Assembly: GCA_964588555.1 (NCBI GenBank)
Contig: CAZPPT010000001.1
Coordinates: 1-64,000, forward strand
From: JAGVWJ01 sp964588555
Lineage (GTDB): Archaea; Micrarchaeota; Micrarchaeia; Anstonellales; Bilamarchaeaceae
Direction of reading: 5' to 3'
DNA: 64,000 nucleotides
Below the pieces are notes generated by a model that saw nothing but the letters and a program-made list of their open reading frames with translations, ran no database searches and had not been told where the DNA came from. Shown piece after piece: positions 34,901-41,369 of the stretch. How positions within the stretch are numbered: the stretch's first letter is position 1; the number at the start of each line of letters is the position of its first letter. A program made the position numbers and the translations under genes.

Positions 34901-36316
34901 GCTTCGCTGTGCTGGTAAATCAGTGTTTGCAAATTCATAGGGTTTTGAGAGCATTGAATCAAGTGAACCGATAAGGTCTTTTTTCAACTGAGCTTGCCGC
35001 TCTGGAAATTCATTGTTGCGTACCAGTTCGGCAAGCAGGTTTACCTTGTATGCAAGCTCACGTACTGCAAAAACATGGTGACTTAACCGCGCTTCCGCGT
35101 CGGACAATTGAAACCTTGTTTTTTCAATAATTTGTGCGACGTAGTTGTCAAAAAGGGCAAGGTCATGTGCATTCATAAGATTTAATTTGTCCCAAGTAGT
35201 AGTATCCACATGGGTGCCAAGCATACCTACCTTTACGGCCGCGCGTTTTAATTCATCAACATACGCCGCAAGTTTTTTTTCAGGTGAATCTTCGTTTATT
35301 GATCGCGTTAATCTTCCTAATTCGATAGAAAGATCCGGGCCGCCTTCCCGTTTTAACTGGGTAAGGGCATCACGCAAATCAGCCAATGAACGCACAGGCT
35401 CAGTTGGCAAATTATCAAAAATAGCCTCAATATTTTTCGGATCATACGCTCGATTTCTTCGTACTGCTGAGGGATGCGTACTGATAAAATGGCTAACTGT
35501 CCCAACTATCCGATCCCGTACATGAATCTGTTCAGAAACGATCTGGCCGACAGAAAGTACCCCTGCAGTATAATAGCGATCCCATGCAAGCTTAAATGCT
35601 ACCGCTGGGTTCTTGTCAGTAAGCTTGAGCTCCTCTTCTATTGAGAGCGGCGCGCCCTCCGACCCTTCTTTCTTGGCGCGTTGCAAGCGTTCAATTTCAT
35701 CCTGTCCGCTTTTATAAACTGCCAAAATGTCGCTAAATTTAAAATTGTCGATAAAATCAGCAACCTCTTGGGGAGAGCGACCTTCCTTAAACAACCTGAT
35801 TAGTTCGTCTCTTGAACCTGCAGAAAATCGCACTACATCAACTGGTGAAGATGGCCGTGGAATTGCAGAACTCCGCATAACGCTTGCATCATAACTCTTA
35901 GTAAAAACATGTGCCGTTAAGGCGTAAAAGTTACTTGACTCAGGCCAACGGGCAGCAGCAAGCTTTGCACCAGCAGTGTTCAATGCATTTCTGATAACCC
36001 TATATTTTCTTTCAGAAGATGGGTATTCCCCAAGATAGGTTACAACCGCGGCTTTGAACGCACCAGATGTATGGATATCCGGATAATAACCAAGTAGTTC
36101 TAAAAGTTTTTGCGCCACTTTTTGCGGGTCCGCATCATTATTCATGAGGCCTATGAGTGTGTCTAACGATGGTTTTTCCTTAAGAACGCCAGCCATAGCT
36201 ACGTTATCGAAAGGATAATTTTTAAACATAGCGAACGGGTTGAGGGCGGATACAACTACAAGCGCGCTTGCGATAACCTTCCTCCCAGTAGCCGCTAGGC
36301 GTCGATAAGGTGGCAT
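31973..36316 (-). CDS. Giant secreted coiled-coil protein
   Basis: 1447 aa, almost entirely helical. The N-terminus has a basic start, a hydrophobic stretch (VIASALVVVSALNPF) and the motif FKNYPFDNVAMA shared with the 332-aa neighbour, with probable cleavage at AMA-GV (about residue 42). Hydrophobic segments occur near 610-720. Strong coiled coils lie near 900-985 and 1120-1240 (KLAEAYEAAEKEIARLEKRAAELPDEL...). A hydrophobic patch (SPFLSALTVPPWLTALFI) and a Thr/Ser/Pro-rich region precede the C-terminal domain (HPLIKNNSSAIDMITGAGAYGG). No family recognised; a surface or cell-contact fibre is one possibility, inferred only from shape. Confidence 0.65.
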   Translation of the reverse strand: MPPYRRLAATGRKVIASALVVVSALNPFAMFKNYPFDNVAMAGVLKEKPSLDTLIGLMNNDADPQKVAQKLLELLGYYPDIHTSGAFKAAVVTYLGEYPSSERKYRVIRNALNTAGAKLAAARWPESSNFYALTAHVFTKSYDASVMRSSAIPRPSSPVDVVRFSAGSRDELIRLFKEGRSPQEVADFIDNFKFSDILAVYKSGQDEIERLQRAKKEGSEGAPLSIEEELKLTDKNPAVAFKLAWDRYYTAGVLSVGQIVSEQIHVRDRIVGTVSHFISTHPSAVRRNRAYDPKNIEAIFDNLPTEPVRSLADLRDALTQLKREGGPDLSIELGRLTRSINEDSPEKKLAAYVDELKRAAVKVGMLGTHVDTTTWDKLNLMNAHDLALFDNYVAQIIEKTRFQLSDAEARLSHHVFAVRELAYKVNLLAELVRNNEFPERQAQLKKDLIGSLDSMLSKPYEFANTDLPAQRSEKQAKRARLRQEITDAVNNVDVQKLNEFVQRAYGGAEPILGQIRALSNYLGVEVDWAAVKRALEKPSEFDAAIKKHNLAVPEGERQRALAAYARRLHDSFFGDLSAAIEKNMRGWQHDATALYNELNEGKTAPQLRRERVDALYQALTLGVDILAFVPELAHGFSTAEFWKAMGTAVAGGLYDITVEPLVRPFAGETHLISGEPLEGSRSVFMIPPHYVETWWNTAWFIGTDVILPVGSLKNWRASVDASLANPTPENVRAASLAFELFLVDLAAFNLPVERMEQLAKGVKNANYRELLFKAIQRAADLRLAAINTRDKAVQLARDLRGIAETKWRTYREMADEPVGTHPDGTVKTRIEELVERFGKTHSWTVAALLARREILRDIAVRKLADELVNLYKIGVDEARAIAEFQIRILGKKTSSFAEVEGIRSFFRLYTPEELAEMTRIIRRERGKLPLNERKKLALATEELRQKMQKTKKLTDEELSLKQKEKTKLETDIKDSKSKLGELWSGISDAAKAAGIPLDFFDTGLRDILKFGSDNPTLLYDKLAMYLASKETKDAACRALRKLAQEIKRAGGDPAVVKQVEGLIEQAEKLVAAKELVIKVDTEITGVARSRFRTFLRSVARRFKREGREEALKKLEEGSRTQNAPIIRERRARRKLAEAYEAAEKEIARLEKRAAELPDELKRLDPKVEALRERLLKRRQELEAAGKVDELAAIDSKLERVQKLIDSRDARLTKELEDISEKLVAAKSSIEDIGKKMLAATRAYYASPFLSALTVPPWLTALFIKEVGRVPGIGEIPRWVGPLLPDDPSSALFALSNSYLLQRTLAEALEEAATFSTPLVGLPPDELHAMAGTTTSTASAGVSGAQKFVNPPAPQEVDTSTPTRSRTSTVPVLQPQSVQAVEWKNHPLIKNNSSAIDMITGAGAYGGSPLVKPGLELDFLTALQKAGKTWPDVVNGNIGREFDRYLNL

Positions 36317-36535
36317 AAGATCAAACTAATTATGCGTAAGAATAAATAAAAACAAGTGTAACATGTGTTTAGCCACGCAAACAAGAGTTATACTTCCGAT
36401 CTTCATTTATGTTTTTTTAAAAGAACAATTATAGTAGATTTTGTTCTTTAAAAAGAACAAGAAAACAAAGGATTAAAAATAATAAGAAACTGATTTTTGA
36501 CAGTATTTTTAAGGGAGCCGCTACCATCCAACATG

Positions 36536-36677
36536 ATTGTCGCAAAGCGACAATATGTCCCATTGTCCGACACGTCGGACAATTCGGACGGCTGAAGGCC
36601 GTTTCCTATGGGTTGACTTATGATGGATTTCCCGCGTCCCCCTTACACCCCGCTCATAAAAAACAGAATACCATAGG
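36536..36677 (+). ncRNA. Putative structured RNA element
   Basis: Three consecutive hairpins: ATTGTCGC-AAA-GCGACAAT (36536-36554), ATTGTCCGAC-AC-GTCGGACAAT (36562-36583, 10 bp) and ACGGC-TGAAG-GCCGT (36588-36602). CCTATGG at 36605-36611 can pair with CCATAGG at 36671-36677 to close a 60-nt domain. The block is clearly richer in G+C than its flanks, as expected of structured RNA in an A/T-rich setting. No RNA family is recognised; it could be a non-coding RNA, an intron-like relic or a mobile element. The strand is uncertain. Confidence 0.35.
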
Positions 36678-36724
36678 GGTTTATGCAACGCATTAAACTA
36701 TTCGAAAGTAAATAAAAAACATAT

Positions 36725-36734
36725 CAAAATATAA
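36725..36734 (+). promoter_or_regulatory. TATA box of tRNA-Arg(CCU)
   Basis: AAATATAAAA centred about 30 nt before the first base of the mature tRNA (36760), the expected distance for an archaeal tRNA promoter. Confidence 0.55.
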
Positions 36735-36774
36735 AACCGCTTTTCAATAGTATAGTTATGGGCCCGTAGCTCAG

Positions 36775-36890
36775 TTGTGCCTTTTGGAATACAATCATGT
36801 CCGCGCTGCGGACATGATGCCCATTGTTCGAATTTCTTCGAACAATTGGGAGGCACCCCAAAACGTGGGTGCTAAAACGGCGCAGAGTAC
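36775..36890 (+). other. D-loop intron of tRNA-Arg(CCU)
   Basis: 116 nt. Boundaries come from a bulge-helix-bulge: 4-bp helix GCTC/GAGT (36869-side partner at 36885-36888), 3-nt bulges AG^T and AC^C, and a 6-bp intron-side helix TGTGCC/GGCGCA. Removing it gives the 10-nt D-loop AGCTTGGATA. Inside are hairpins CATGTCCGC/GCGGACATG and TTGTTCGAA/TTCGAACAA. Confidence 0.75.
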
Positions 36891-36914
36891 CTTGGATAGA
36901 GCGGCACCGTCCTA

Positions 36915-36960
36915 ATTTTATGAATTGGTGGTTTTGGTCCACCTTTTCCTAAAAGGTGGA
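36915..36960 (+). other. Anticodon-loop intron of tRNA-Arg(CCU)
   Basis: 46 nt at the canonical 37/38 position. It ends in a 9-bp hairpin CCACCTTTT-CCT-AAAAGGTGG (36939-36959), one nucleotide before the 3' exon. The bulge-helix-bulge here is imperfect (two of four central pairs), so exact cut sites could shift by a few bases. Confidence 0.65.
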
Positions 36961-36982
36961 AGGTGAAGGTCGTGAGTTCAAA

Positions 36983-37121
36983 GGCTTTTTGACTTCAGCA
37001 TTTCTGATGGCAAAAACCCTGGAAAAAACCATGCGAGTCAACTCTGATCTTTTTGGTTTTTGGGGTTCGACCTTTTTAGATTAAGAAGAACTTAAGAAAC
37101 TAAAAAGGGCGAAACAGAATG
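36983..37121 (+). other. T-loop intron of tRNA-Arg(CCU)
   Basis: 139 nt between positions 59 and 60. The splice-site pairing TTCA/AGAA (one mismatch) with bulges AA^G and TG^T gives T-loop TTCAAAT. An internal 9-bp stem CCTTTTTAG/CTAAAAAGG lies near the 3' half. No protein-coding frame for a homing endonuclease fits. Confidence 0.7.
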
Positions 37122-37135
37122 TCTCATCGGGCCCG

Positions 37136-37141
37136 TTTTTT
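37136..37141 (+). terminator. T-run after tRNA-Arg(CCU)
   Basis: Run of T residues directly after the discriminator base, as expected for archaeal transcription termination. Confidence 0.5.
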
Positions 37142-37197
37142 TAAATGCACTATTTATAAATGTTTAACGCTATTAAAATGCCATAATGGTGAGTATC

Positions 37198-37455
37198 ATG
37201 AATGTAAACCTTCATATAACAGGCGAACTTGAAGAATTTATTGACGAGTTAGTAGAAAGAGGATTTGCAGCAAACAAAACTGAAGCGATACGCCTTGCTA
37301 TTGTGAAATATTATGAAGAACAGAGGCGTGCTACACGAAAGGTTGAGAACGACTCGCTTAATCAATCAACAATAGAAGCCCATTGGAATAACCCCTCTGA
37401 TGAAAAAGCATCGGAATTTTATATAAAAAGGTATTTCCATGGCAAAAAGCCTTAA
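37198..37455 (+). CDS. Ribbon-helix-helix (CopG-like) antitoxin candidate
   Basis: 85-aa protein. The N-terminal beta strand and two helices (MNVNLHITGELEEFIDELVERGFAANKTEAIRLAIVKYYEE) are a ribbon-helix-helix DNA-binding domain. The polar C-terminal half is a likely toxin-binding tail. ATG 37198 is chosen over 37186 because GGTGA (37188-37192) lies 5 nt before it. A TATA element TTTATAAA is at about 37151-37158. The MazF-like gene follows 35 nt later. Confidence 0.75.
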   Translation: MNVNLHITGELEEFIDELVERGFAANKTEAIRLAIVKYYEEQRRATRKVENDSLNQSTIEAHWNNPSDEKASEFYIKRYFHGKKP

Positions 37456-37490
37456 GCTTTTTGACAGGCATAAACAAAGAGGTTTATAAG

Positions 37491-37814
37491 ATGGTAAAAA
37501 GGCGTGAGATCATACTTGCAAAAGTTTATTTTACCGATTCAAATGAAAGTAAAACAAGGCCTGCAATTGTGCTTTCCAATGACGCGTATCATGCATATGA
37601 TTTCTTATTAGTTGCATCGATAACAACTGCAAATGATGATTATTGTATGACGATTTCAGAAAAAGACGCTGATTGTATACTTGAAAAGGGAAGTGCTGCA
37701 CGCTTTGATGGAATTATAAAAATTCATCAAAAACAAGTTATCAAATCAATAGGAAAAATAGCTCCTGATTTTCAGGCTAGGTTAATAGAGAAAATTATTG
37801 GCATGTTAAAATAA
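37491..37814 (+). CDS. MazF/PemK-family toxin candidate
   Basis: 107-aa MazF/PemK-like protein, a family of mRNA-cleaving ribonucleases. The family starts with a strand ending in R-x-E/G-I (KRREIILAKVYFTDSNESKTRPAIVLSND), and KTRPAIVLSN is the signature. AARFDGIIKIHQKQVIKSIGKI matches the later conserved part. ATG 37491 has AGAGG about 8 nt upstream; an in-frame ATG at 37461 lacks it. Together with the RHH gene it forms a type II toxin-antitoxin-like cassette directly beside a tRNA gene. Confidence 0.8.
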   Translation: MVKRREIILAKVYFTDSNESKTRPAIVLSNDAYHAYDFLLVASITTANDDYCMTISEKDADCILEKGSAARFDGIIKIHQKQVIKSIGKIAPDFQARLIEKIIGMLK

Positions 37815-37867
37815 CTCTATTAACCGTATCCGATTTTTTTATTTTATTAAACTATAGTTTCAACTAT

Positions 37868-38062
37868 TCAAATGCTTGATTTACCGCCAAGATCCGACAA
37901 TGCGAATGCGGCACCACCTGCCGCCATGCCAAGGCCGCCGATAAACAGGGCAGTCTCGTGCACTGGAAGCTGGATCGGTGCAAAGGAAGCGGCGGCAACC
38001 AGGCCGCCGGTAATGATGCCCGCATAACCAAGTGTCGCGTTGCTTATGTTAAATGTCCCCAT
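37868..38062 (-). CDS. Small two-helix membrane protein
   Basis: 64-aa protein with two hydrophobic, Gly/Ala-rich segments (LGYAGIITGGLVAAASFAP and TALFIGGLGMAAGGAAFAL). No family recognised. It faces the Asn-synthase-like gene head to head. No GGTGA lies before the ATG, so the call rests on hydrophobic periodicity and the absence of a better frame. Confidence 0.45.
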   Translation of the reverse strand: MGTFNISNATLGYAGIITGGLVAAASFAPIQLPVHETALFIGGLGMAAGGAAFALSDLGGKSSI

Positions 38063-38124
38063 AAGGTGATTTCGGACAGAAGATTTTTTAAGCGCTTAGC
38101 TCGTTATAGTATCCTTTTGGTGAA

Positions 38125-38865
38125 ATGATGATCCCCGAGTTGGCAGCAGTACTCAAAAAATCCATTGAAGCAAGCCTTGAGGAACGGGTCGCAGTTGCAT
38201 TCTCAGGCGGTGTAGACAGTTCCCTTGTTGCGCAGGTGGCAAAAACCCATGCCGAGGTGGAGCTTTTCTCATGCGGGACCGAACAAAGCGAAGACTTATT
38301 CTATGCAGAACATGCGGCACGACTTATGAGCCTGCCGCTCTATAAGAGCGTGGTAAGCGAAGAGGAGATACTTGACATATACAACAAGTGCTACCAGATC
38401 GTCCCAAATGACCTCCTTAAGGTGGAGCTTCTTGTCCCCGTTTATAAAATCGCGCAGGAGGCGCGGGCGCGTGACCATGAGGTAGTGCTCTTCGGGTCCG
38501 CAACTGAGGAACTTTTTGTCGGATATGAACGGTACTACCGCTACCAGGAAGAGGGTAAGGACCTTGATACGCTCTTGCGTGAGGAGTTTAAGACGCTTGT
38601 AAACCGGGAGATATCCTGGATAAAGCGCGTCTGTTATAAGATGAACCTCCAGGCGAGGTTTCCCTTTTACAACGAGGAGCTTGCTGAATTCGTATTTGCG
38701 ATCCCGCTTGACCTTCGGATGGAGGAGAAGGAACTAAAGAAAGGCGTGTTGCGGGAAGCTGCACGACTTCTTGGAGTCCCTACCATGATCGTAAACCGCA
38801 AAAAAAGGGCAATGCAGTACGGAAGCGGCATACACAAAATCCTCCTTAAGAATGCAAAAAAATAA
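38125..38865 (+). CDS. Asparagine-synthase-like PP-loop ATPase (synthetase domain only)
   Basis: 246-aa protein with the PP-loop motif VAVAFSGGVDSSLVAQVA (about residues 22-39) and the AsnB-like motifs VLFGSATEELFVGYERYYRY and ARFPFYNEELAEFVFAIPLDLR. The N-terminal glutaminase domain of AsnB is absent, so it cannot use glutamine itself and must take ammonia or act on another substrate. Short stand-alone proteins of this kind are common in archaea; the substrate is unknown. GGTGA precedes two tandem ATG codons. It ends against the convergent lipoprotein gene. Confidence 0.82.
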   Translation: MMIPELAAVLKKSIEASLEERVAVAFSGGVDSSLVAQVAKTHAEVELFSCGTEQSEDLFYAEHAARLMSLPLYKSVVSEEEILDIYNKCYQIVPNDLLKVELLVPVYKIAQEARARDHEVVLFGSATEELFVGYERYYRYQEEGKDLDTLLREEFKTLVNREISWIKRVCYKMNLQARFPFYNEELAEFVFAIPLDLRMEEKELKKGVLREAARLLGVPTMIVNRKKRAMQYGSGIHKILLKNAKK

Positions 38866-39573
38866 TCATTTGCGGTTCGATTTTCCAAAAAATAGCCAAA
38901 CAAGAAGCGCAACCATGGCGATAACTAATATGCCCCCCAACACAGGGAGTATGTTAAAGACGCCTGCCTGAACAACAAGCGGCTCTGAAGCTGAAAGTAC
39001 GGCAAGCAGGTCAAAGGTGGCAGTATTTCCGTTTTTTATCGCAGTGTAATTACCTGCACGTGCGCTCGTAACGGTAAACGGCATGGTAATTGCATAGGTG
39101 ACATTTGCACCGACGATTCTCAGTGACGCTGCTGCAGCCGCATTCCGCTCACGGTCGTTAAGATCGATATCTTCTACTGGGACATTGTCAATGCCGGTGG
39201 ACACCAAAAAGGAAGTTGAAGGGATCCGATGAACAGTAAGCTTTGCGCGCGGATTAAAAAGGTCGCCTGAAGATTCAAACGAATAAAAACCTCCATTAGG
39301 GTCCACCTGGCGACTAAGGACGACCGTATTTCCCTCCACTGCACATGTCGTGCCGGAGGTAAGCCGATCCTGCATTGACGTGCAAAAGGATGAGATGACT
39401 GACTCGTTAAACGTGCTTGTATTTACAAATTCAGCATACCTGGTAAAGTCAATTAATTGCGTGAGCGTGCCTGAGCCGTCCAAAGCCACCGTGTGGCGGT
39501 ACTCGACAGTAACACAGCCGCTTACAAGAAGAAAAAGGAGTGCCGTAAAAAATAAGAATTTCATGAAAAGCAT
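38866..39573 (-). CDS. Putative lipoprotein with C-terminal membrane helix
   Basis: 235-aa protein. The N-terminus FLFFTALLFLLVSGC has a lipobox-like end (VSGC). The exterior domain begins VEYRHTVALDGSGTLTQLIDFTRY and contains two more cysteines (C in SSFCTSM and TTCAVEG) that may form a disulphide. A C-terminal membrane helix (ILPVLGGILVIAMVALLVWLFFG) and basic tail anchor it. The pattern resembles archaeal surface proteins with a DUF4897/LPXTG-free membrane anchor; no firm family. ATG at 39573 or 39564. Confidence 0.65.
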   Translation of the reverse strand: MLFMKFLFFTALLFLLVSGCVTVEYRHTVALDGSGTLTQLIDFTRYAEFVNTSTFNESVISSFCTSMQDRLTSGTTCAVEGNTVVLSRQVDPNGGFYSFESSGDLFNPRAKLTVHRIPSTSFLVSTGIDNVPVEDIDLNDRERNAAAAASLRIVGANVTYAITMPFTVTSARAGNYTAIKNGNTATFDLLAVLSASEPLVVQAGVFNILPVLGGILVIAMVALLVWLFFGKSNRK

Positions 39574-39587
39574 CTCACGACCAAGAT

Positions 39588-40766
39588 TTATAAACCGGAT
39601 GATTTTTTCATAAACGCCTCAATTCGGTCCAGTGCAGTATTCAATGTCCCAAGGTCTGGCAGAAATACAAGCCGGAAGAACATCCGGTCAGGCATCGTGC
39701 TCGTAAAGCCGCTGCCGGGCACAACAACGACGCCCTCCTGGAGAAGCCCGCGGACAAACGCCCAGTCATTCTTCCATCGTTTGCGTGCCGCATCCTCAAC
39801 CTCAATAAATGCATAGAATGTCCCTTTTGGTTTTGCCATTTTTAAGCCGTCGATCTCATCGACCCTCTTTGCAAGCAGGTCGCAGCGCTTCTTCAGTTCT
39901 GCGTTAAAATGGGTGATATGGGACTTGTCGCCTTCGATTGCTGCACGTGCGCCGCGTTGCATCTCCCAGTTCACACTTAAGCGCTGGTTGCATAAACGTT
40001 GCACGGCATCCTTGATCTTATCCCATTTGTCTCCATGGAACGCAAGGTAGCCGACACGTGCACCCGGATAAATATAATTCTTTGACAATGAGTTCCCACT
40101 GACAAGCGGCACGTCCTTGCATAGGGTACGAAGGTTGGTCCCTTCACCTTCAAAAATAAGCATCTCGTATGCGTCATCGGAAATGATTGGGAGCTTGTAC
40201 TCGCCAGCAACATCTACGATAGACTGAAGCGTCTTTCGTGAATAAACCGCGCCCGTCGGGTTGTTTGGTGAAATGACTAAAATCGCGCGCGTATACTTGT
40301 TTATTTTCTTACGAAGGTCGTCCGCGTGCGGCTCCCAGTTTTCATCACACTCATAGAACAGCTCGCTTCCAAAACTGATCCGCTGCTTCGTAAGATAGAG
40401 CGGGTAGGTTGGCGAAGGGAGGATGATGTTGCGCCCCGGGTCAACCAATGCCTGGAAAAGAAAGTCGATACCTTCGCTTAAGCCTGAAGATATGAACACG
40501 TCATGCGGCTCAACGCCTTCATATTTTGCAACCGCATTCTTAAGTTCAGGGTCACCCTCGCTTGGCGCATAGCCGGAATAGTTATTCTGTGCAGCGTCAA
40601 CTATTGCATCAATAATATGCTGCGGCGGGCGAAACCCGTATGGAGCAGGGTCGCCTATGTTAAGGTAGACCATGTCCTTTCCTTGTTTTTCCAACAACTT
40701 TGCCTCTTGTACGATATCCCTAATCGGATAGCTCACTAAATCGCTTTTTCTTGATTGTTCTATCAT
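39588..40766 (-). CDS. Class I/II aminotransferase (alanine/aspartate type)
   Basis: 392-aa PLP enzyme. YLNIGDPAPYGFRPPQHI near the N-terminus, ISPNNPTGAVYSRKTLQ, SDDAYEMLIFEGEG, and the PLP-lysine motif SGNSLSKNYIYPGARVGYLAFHG are typical of AlaA/AspB-like enzymes that move amino groups between alanine or aspartate and 2-oxoglutarate. C-terminal arginine context (RMFFRLVFLP) fits carboxylate binding. Exact substrate not resolvable. Single gene with its own upstream gap of about 70 nt. Confidence 0.92.
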   Translation of the reverse strand: MIEQSRKSDLVSYPIRDIVQEAKLLEKQGKDMVYLNIGDPAPYGFRPPQHIIDAIVDAAQNNYSGYAPSEGDPELKNAVAKYEGVEPHDVFISSGLSEGIDFLFQALVDPGRNIILPSPTYPLYLTKQRISFGSELFYECDENWEPHADDLRKKINKYTRAILVISPNNPTGAVYSRKTLQSIVDVAGEYKLPIISDDAYEMLIFEGEGTNLRTLCKDVPLVSGNSLSKNYIYPGARVGYLAFHGDKWDKIKDAVQRLCNQRLSVNWEMQRGARAAIEGDKSHITHFNAELKKRCDLLAKRVDEIDGLKMAKPKGTFYAFIEVEDAARKRWKNDWAFVRGLLQEGVVVVPGSGFTSTMPDRMFFRLVFLPDLGTLNTALDRIEAFMKKSSGL

Positions 40767-40838
40767 GGAACCTCACCGTAATGAAACTAGTATGTATCCA
40801 TTTACTAAAAAGGTTTTTATAACGGGTGGATTGATATT

Positions 40839-41219
40839 TCACGCGGGCTTATTTTTCCTGCCTTTTTCCTTCTTCTTTGCATCTTCCCAGATCCTCCCTG
40901 CTTCCTCGCGGCTGACCGGTTCGCCGGTTAAGAGCCACGGTTTTCTTGATTTGAATTTTTCAAGCACCCGCTTAATTACCTTGTCTGAATCTACTTTTTT
41001 ATCGCGCTCGCAGATGTAAATAAGGGTAAGTGTGACCCATAGGATGTCCCCAAGTTCCTCTTCTAGGTTATCCAGGTCGTTGTTCTTGAATGCCGCTTTG
41101 AGTTCCTTAATCTCATCCATAAGGAGGGGAAAATACGTCTCTTGGGTCTTTTCCTTGCACCAGGGGCACTTCGTAACGTTCTTTTTTGAAAGTTCTATAA
41201 GTTCGTTTAATCCTTGCAT
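40839..41219 (-). CDS. MazG-like nucleotide pyrophosphohydrolase
   Basis: 126-aa protein with the MazG core: MDEIKELKAAFKNNDLDNLEEELGDILWVTLTLIYICERDKK, where E-x-x-E and EELGD supply the metal ligands. MazG hydrolyses NTPs to NMP and pyrophosphate, often as housecleaning. A CPWC pair (residues 18-21) near the N-terminus is unusual. The basic C-terminus (KKKEKGRKNKPA) is probably flexible. It lies just downstream of a 44-aa gene and PolD DP2 and may share their transcript. Confidence 0.88.
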   Translation of the reverse strand: MQGLNELIELSKKNVTKCPWCKEKTQETYFPLLMDEIKELKAAFKNNDLDNLEEELGDILWVTLTLIYICERDKKVDSDKVIKRVLEKFKSRKPWLLTGEPVSREEAGRIWEDAKKKEKGRKNKPA

Positions 41220-41229
41220 TTAACCACGA

Positions 41230-41364
41230 TCATATACGATGTCTTTTTGCAATGCCGCTTTTTACTTTCTCTGCTAATTTTTCTACATCTTCATTTGTTA
41301 CGTTACTCTTTTGCAAAAGCTTTTCCAACCGTTTCAAAACGTTATACGTTTTTATATCCGCCAT
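41230..41364 (-). CDS. Small helical protein between DP2 and MazG
   Basis: 44-aa protein MADIKTYNVLKRLEKLL...KSGIAKRHRI, predicted as two basic helices with a short turn (SNVTNED). It starts six nucleotides after the DP2 stop and ends 11 nt before the MazG ATG, so it fits an operon. No family recognised; too short for a confident function. Confidence 0.5.
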   Translation of the reverse strand: MADIKTYNVLKRLEKLLQKSNVTNEDVEKLAEKVKSGIAKRHRI

Positions 41365-41369
41365 ATTAA

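Larger units (their letters stand above)
36317..36759. other. Gene-free stretch with multiple hairpins upstream of tRNA-Arg
   Basis: 443 nt without a credible protein. The first part is A/T-rich; a TATA-like TTTTTATTTATTC (minus strand, about 36341-36353) probably serves the 1447-aa gene. AAAGAACAA occurs at 36420-36428 and 36452-36460 with an inverted copy TTGTTCTTT at 36441-36449. The GC-richer block 36536-36677 folds into several hairpins and is listed separately. The tRNA TATA box is at about 36725-36734. Confidence 0.5.
36760..37135 (+). tRNA. tRNA-Arg(CCU) with three introns
   Basis: Four exons assemble a normal 75-nt tRNA: 36760-36774, 36891-36914, 36961-36982 and 37122-37135. The acceptor stem GGGCCCG/CGGGCCC is perfect (36760-36766 with 37128-37134), with discriminator G at 37135 and no encoded CCA. 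D-stem GCTC/GAGC, T-stem GTGAG/CTCAT and T-loop TTCAAAT form across introns. The anticodon stem is GCACC/GGTGA, with a G-A mismatch at 27-43. The anticodon CCT (36911-36913) reads AGG. Introns interrupt the D-loop, the anticodon loop after position 37 and the T-loop between 59 and 60. A T-run (37136-37141) follows as terminator. Confidence 0.88.

Noticed and set aside
36760..37135. Homing endonuclease in the tRNA introns
   Set aside because: The longest intron is 139 nt and no frame encodes a LAGLIDADG-like protein.
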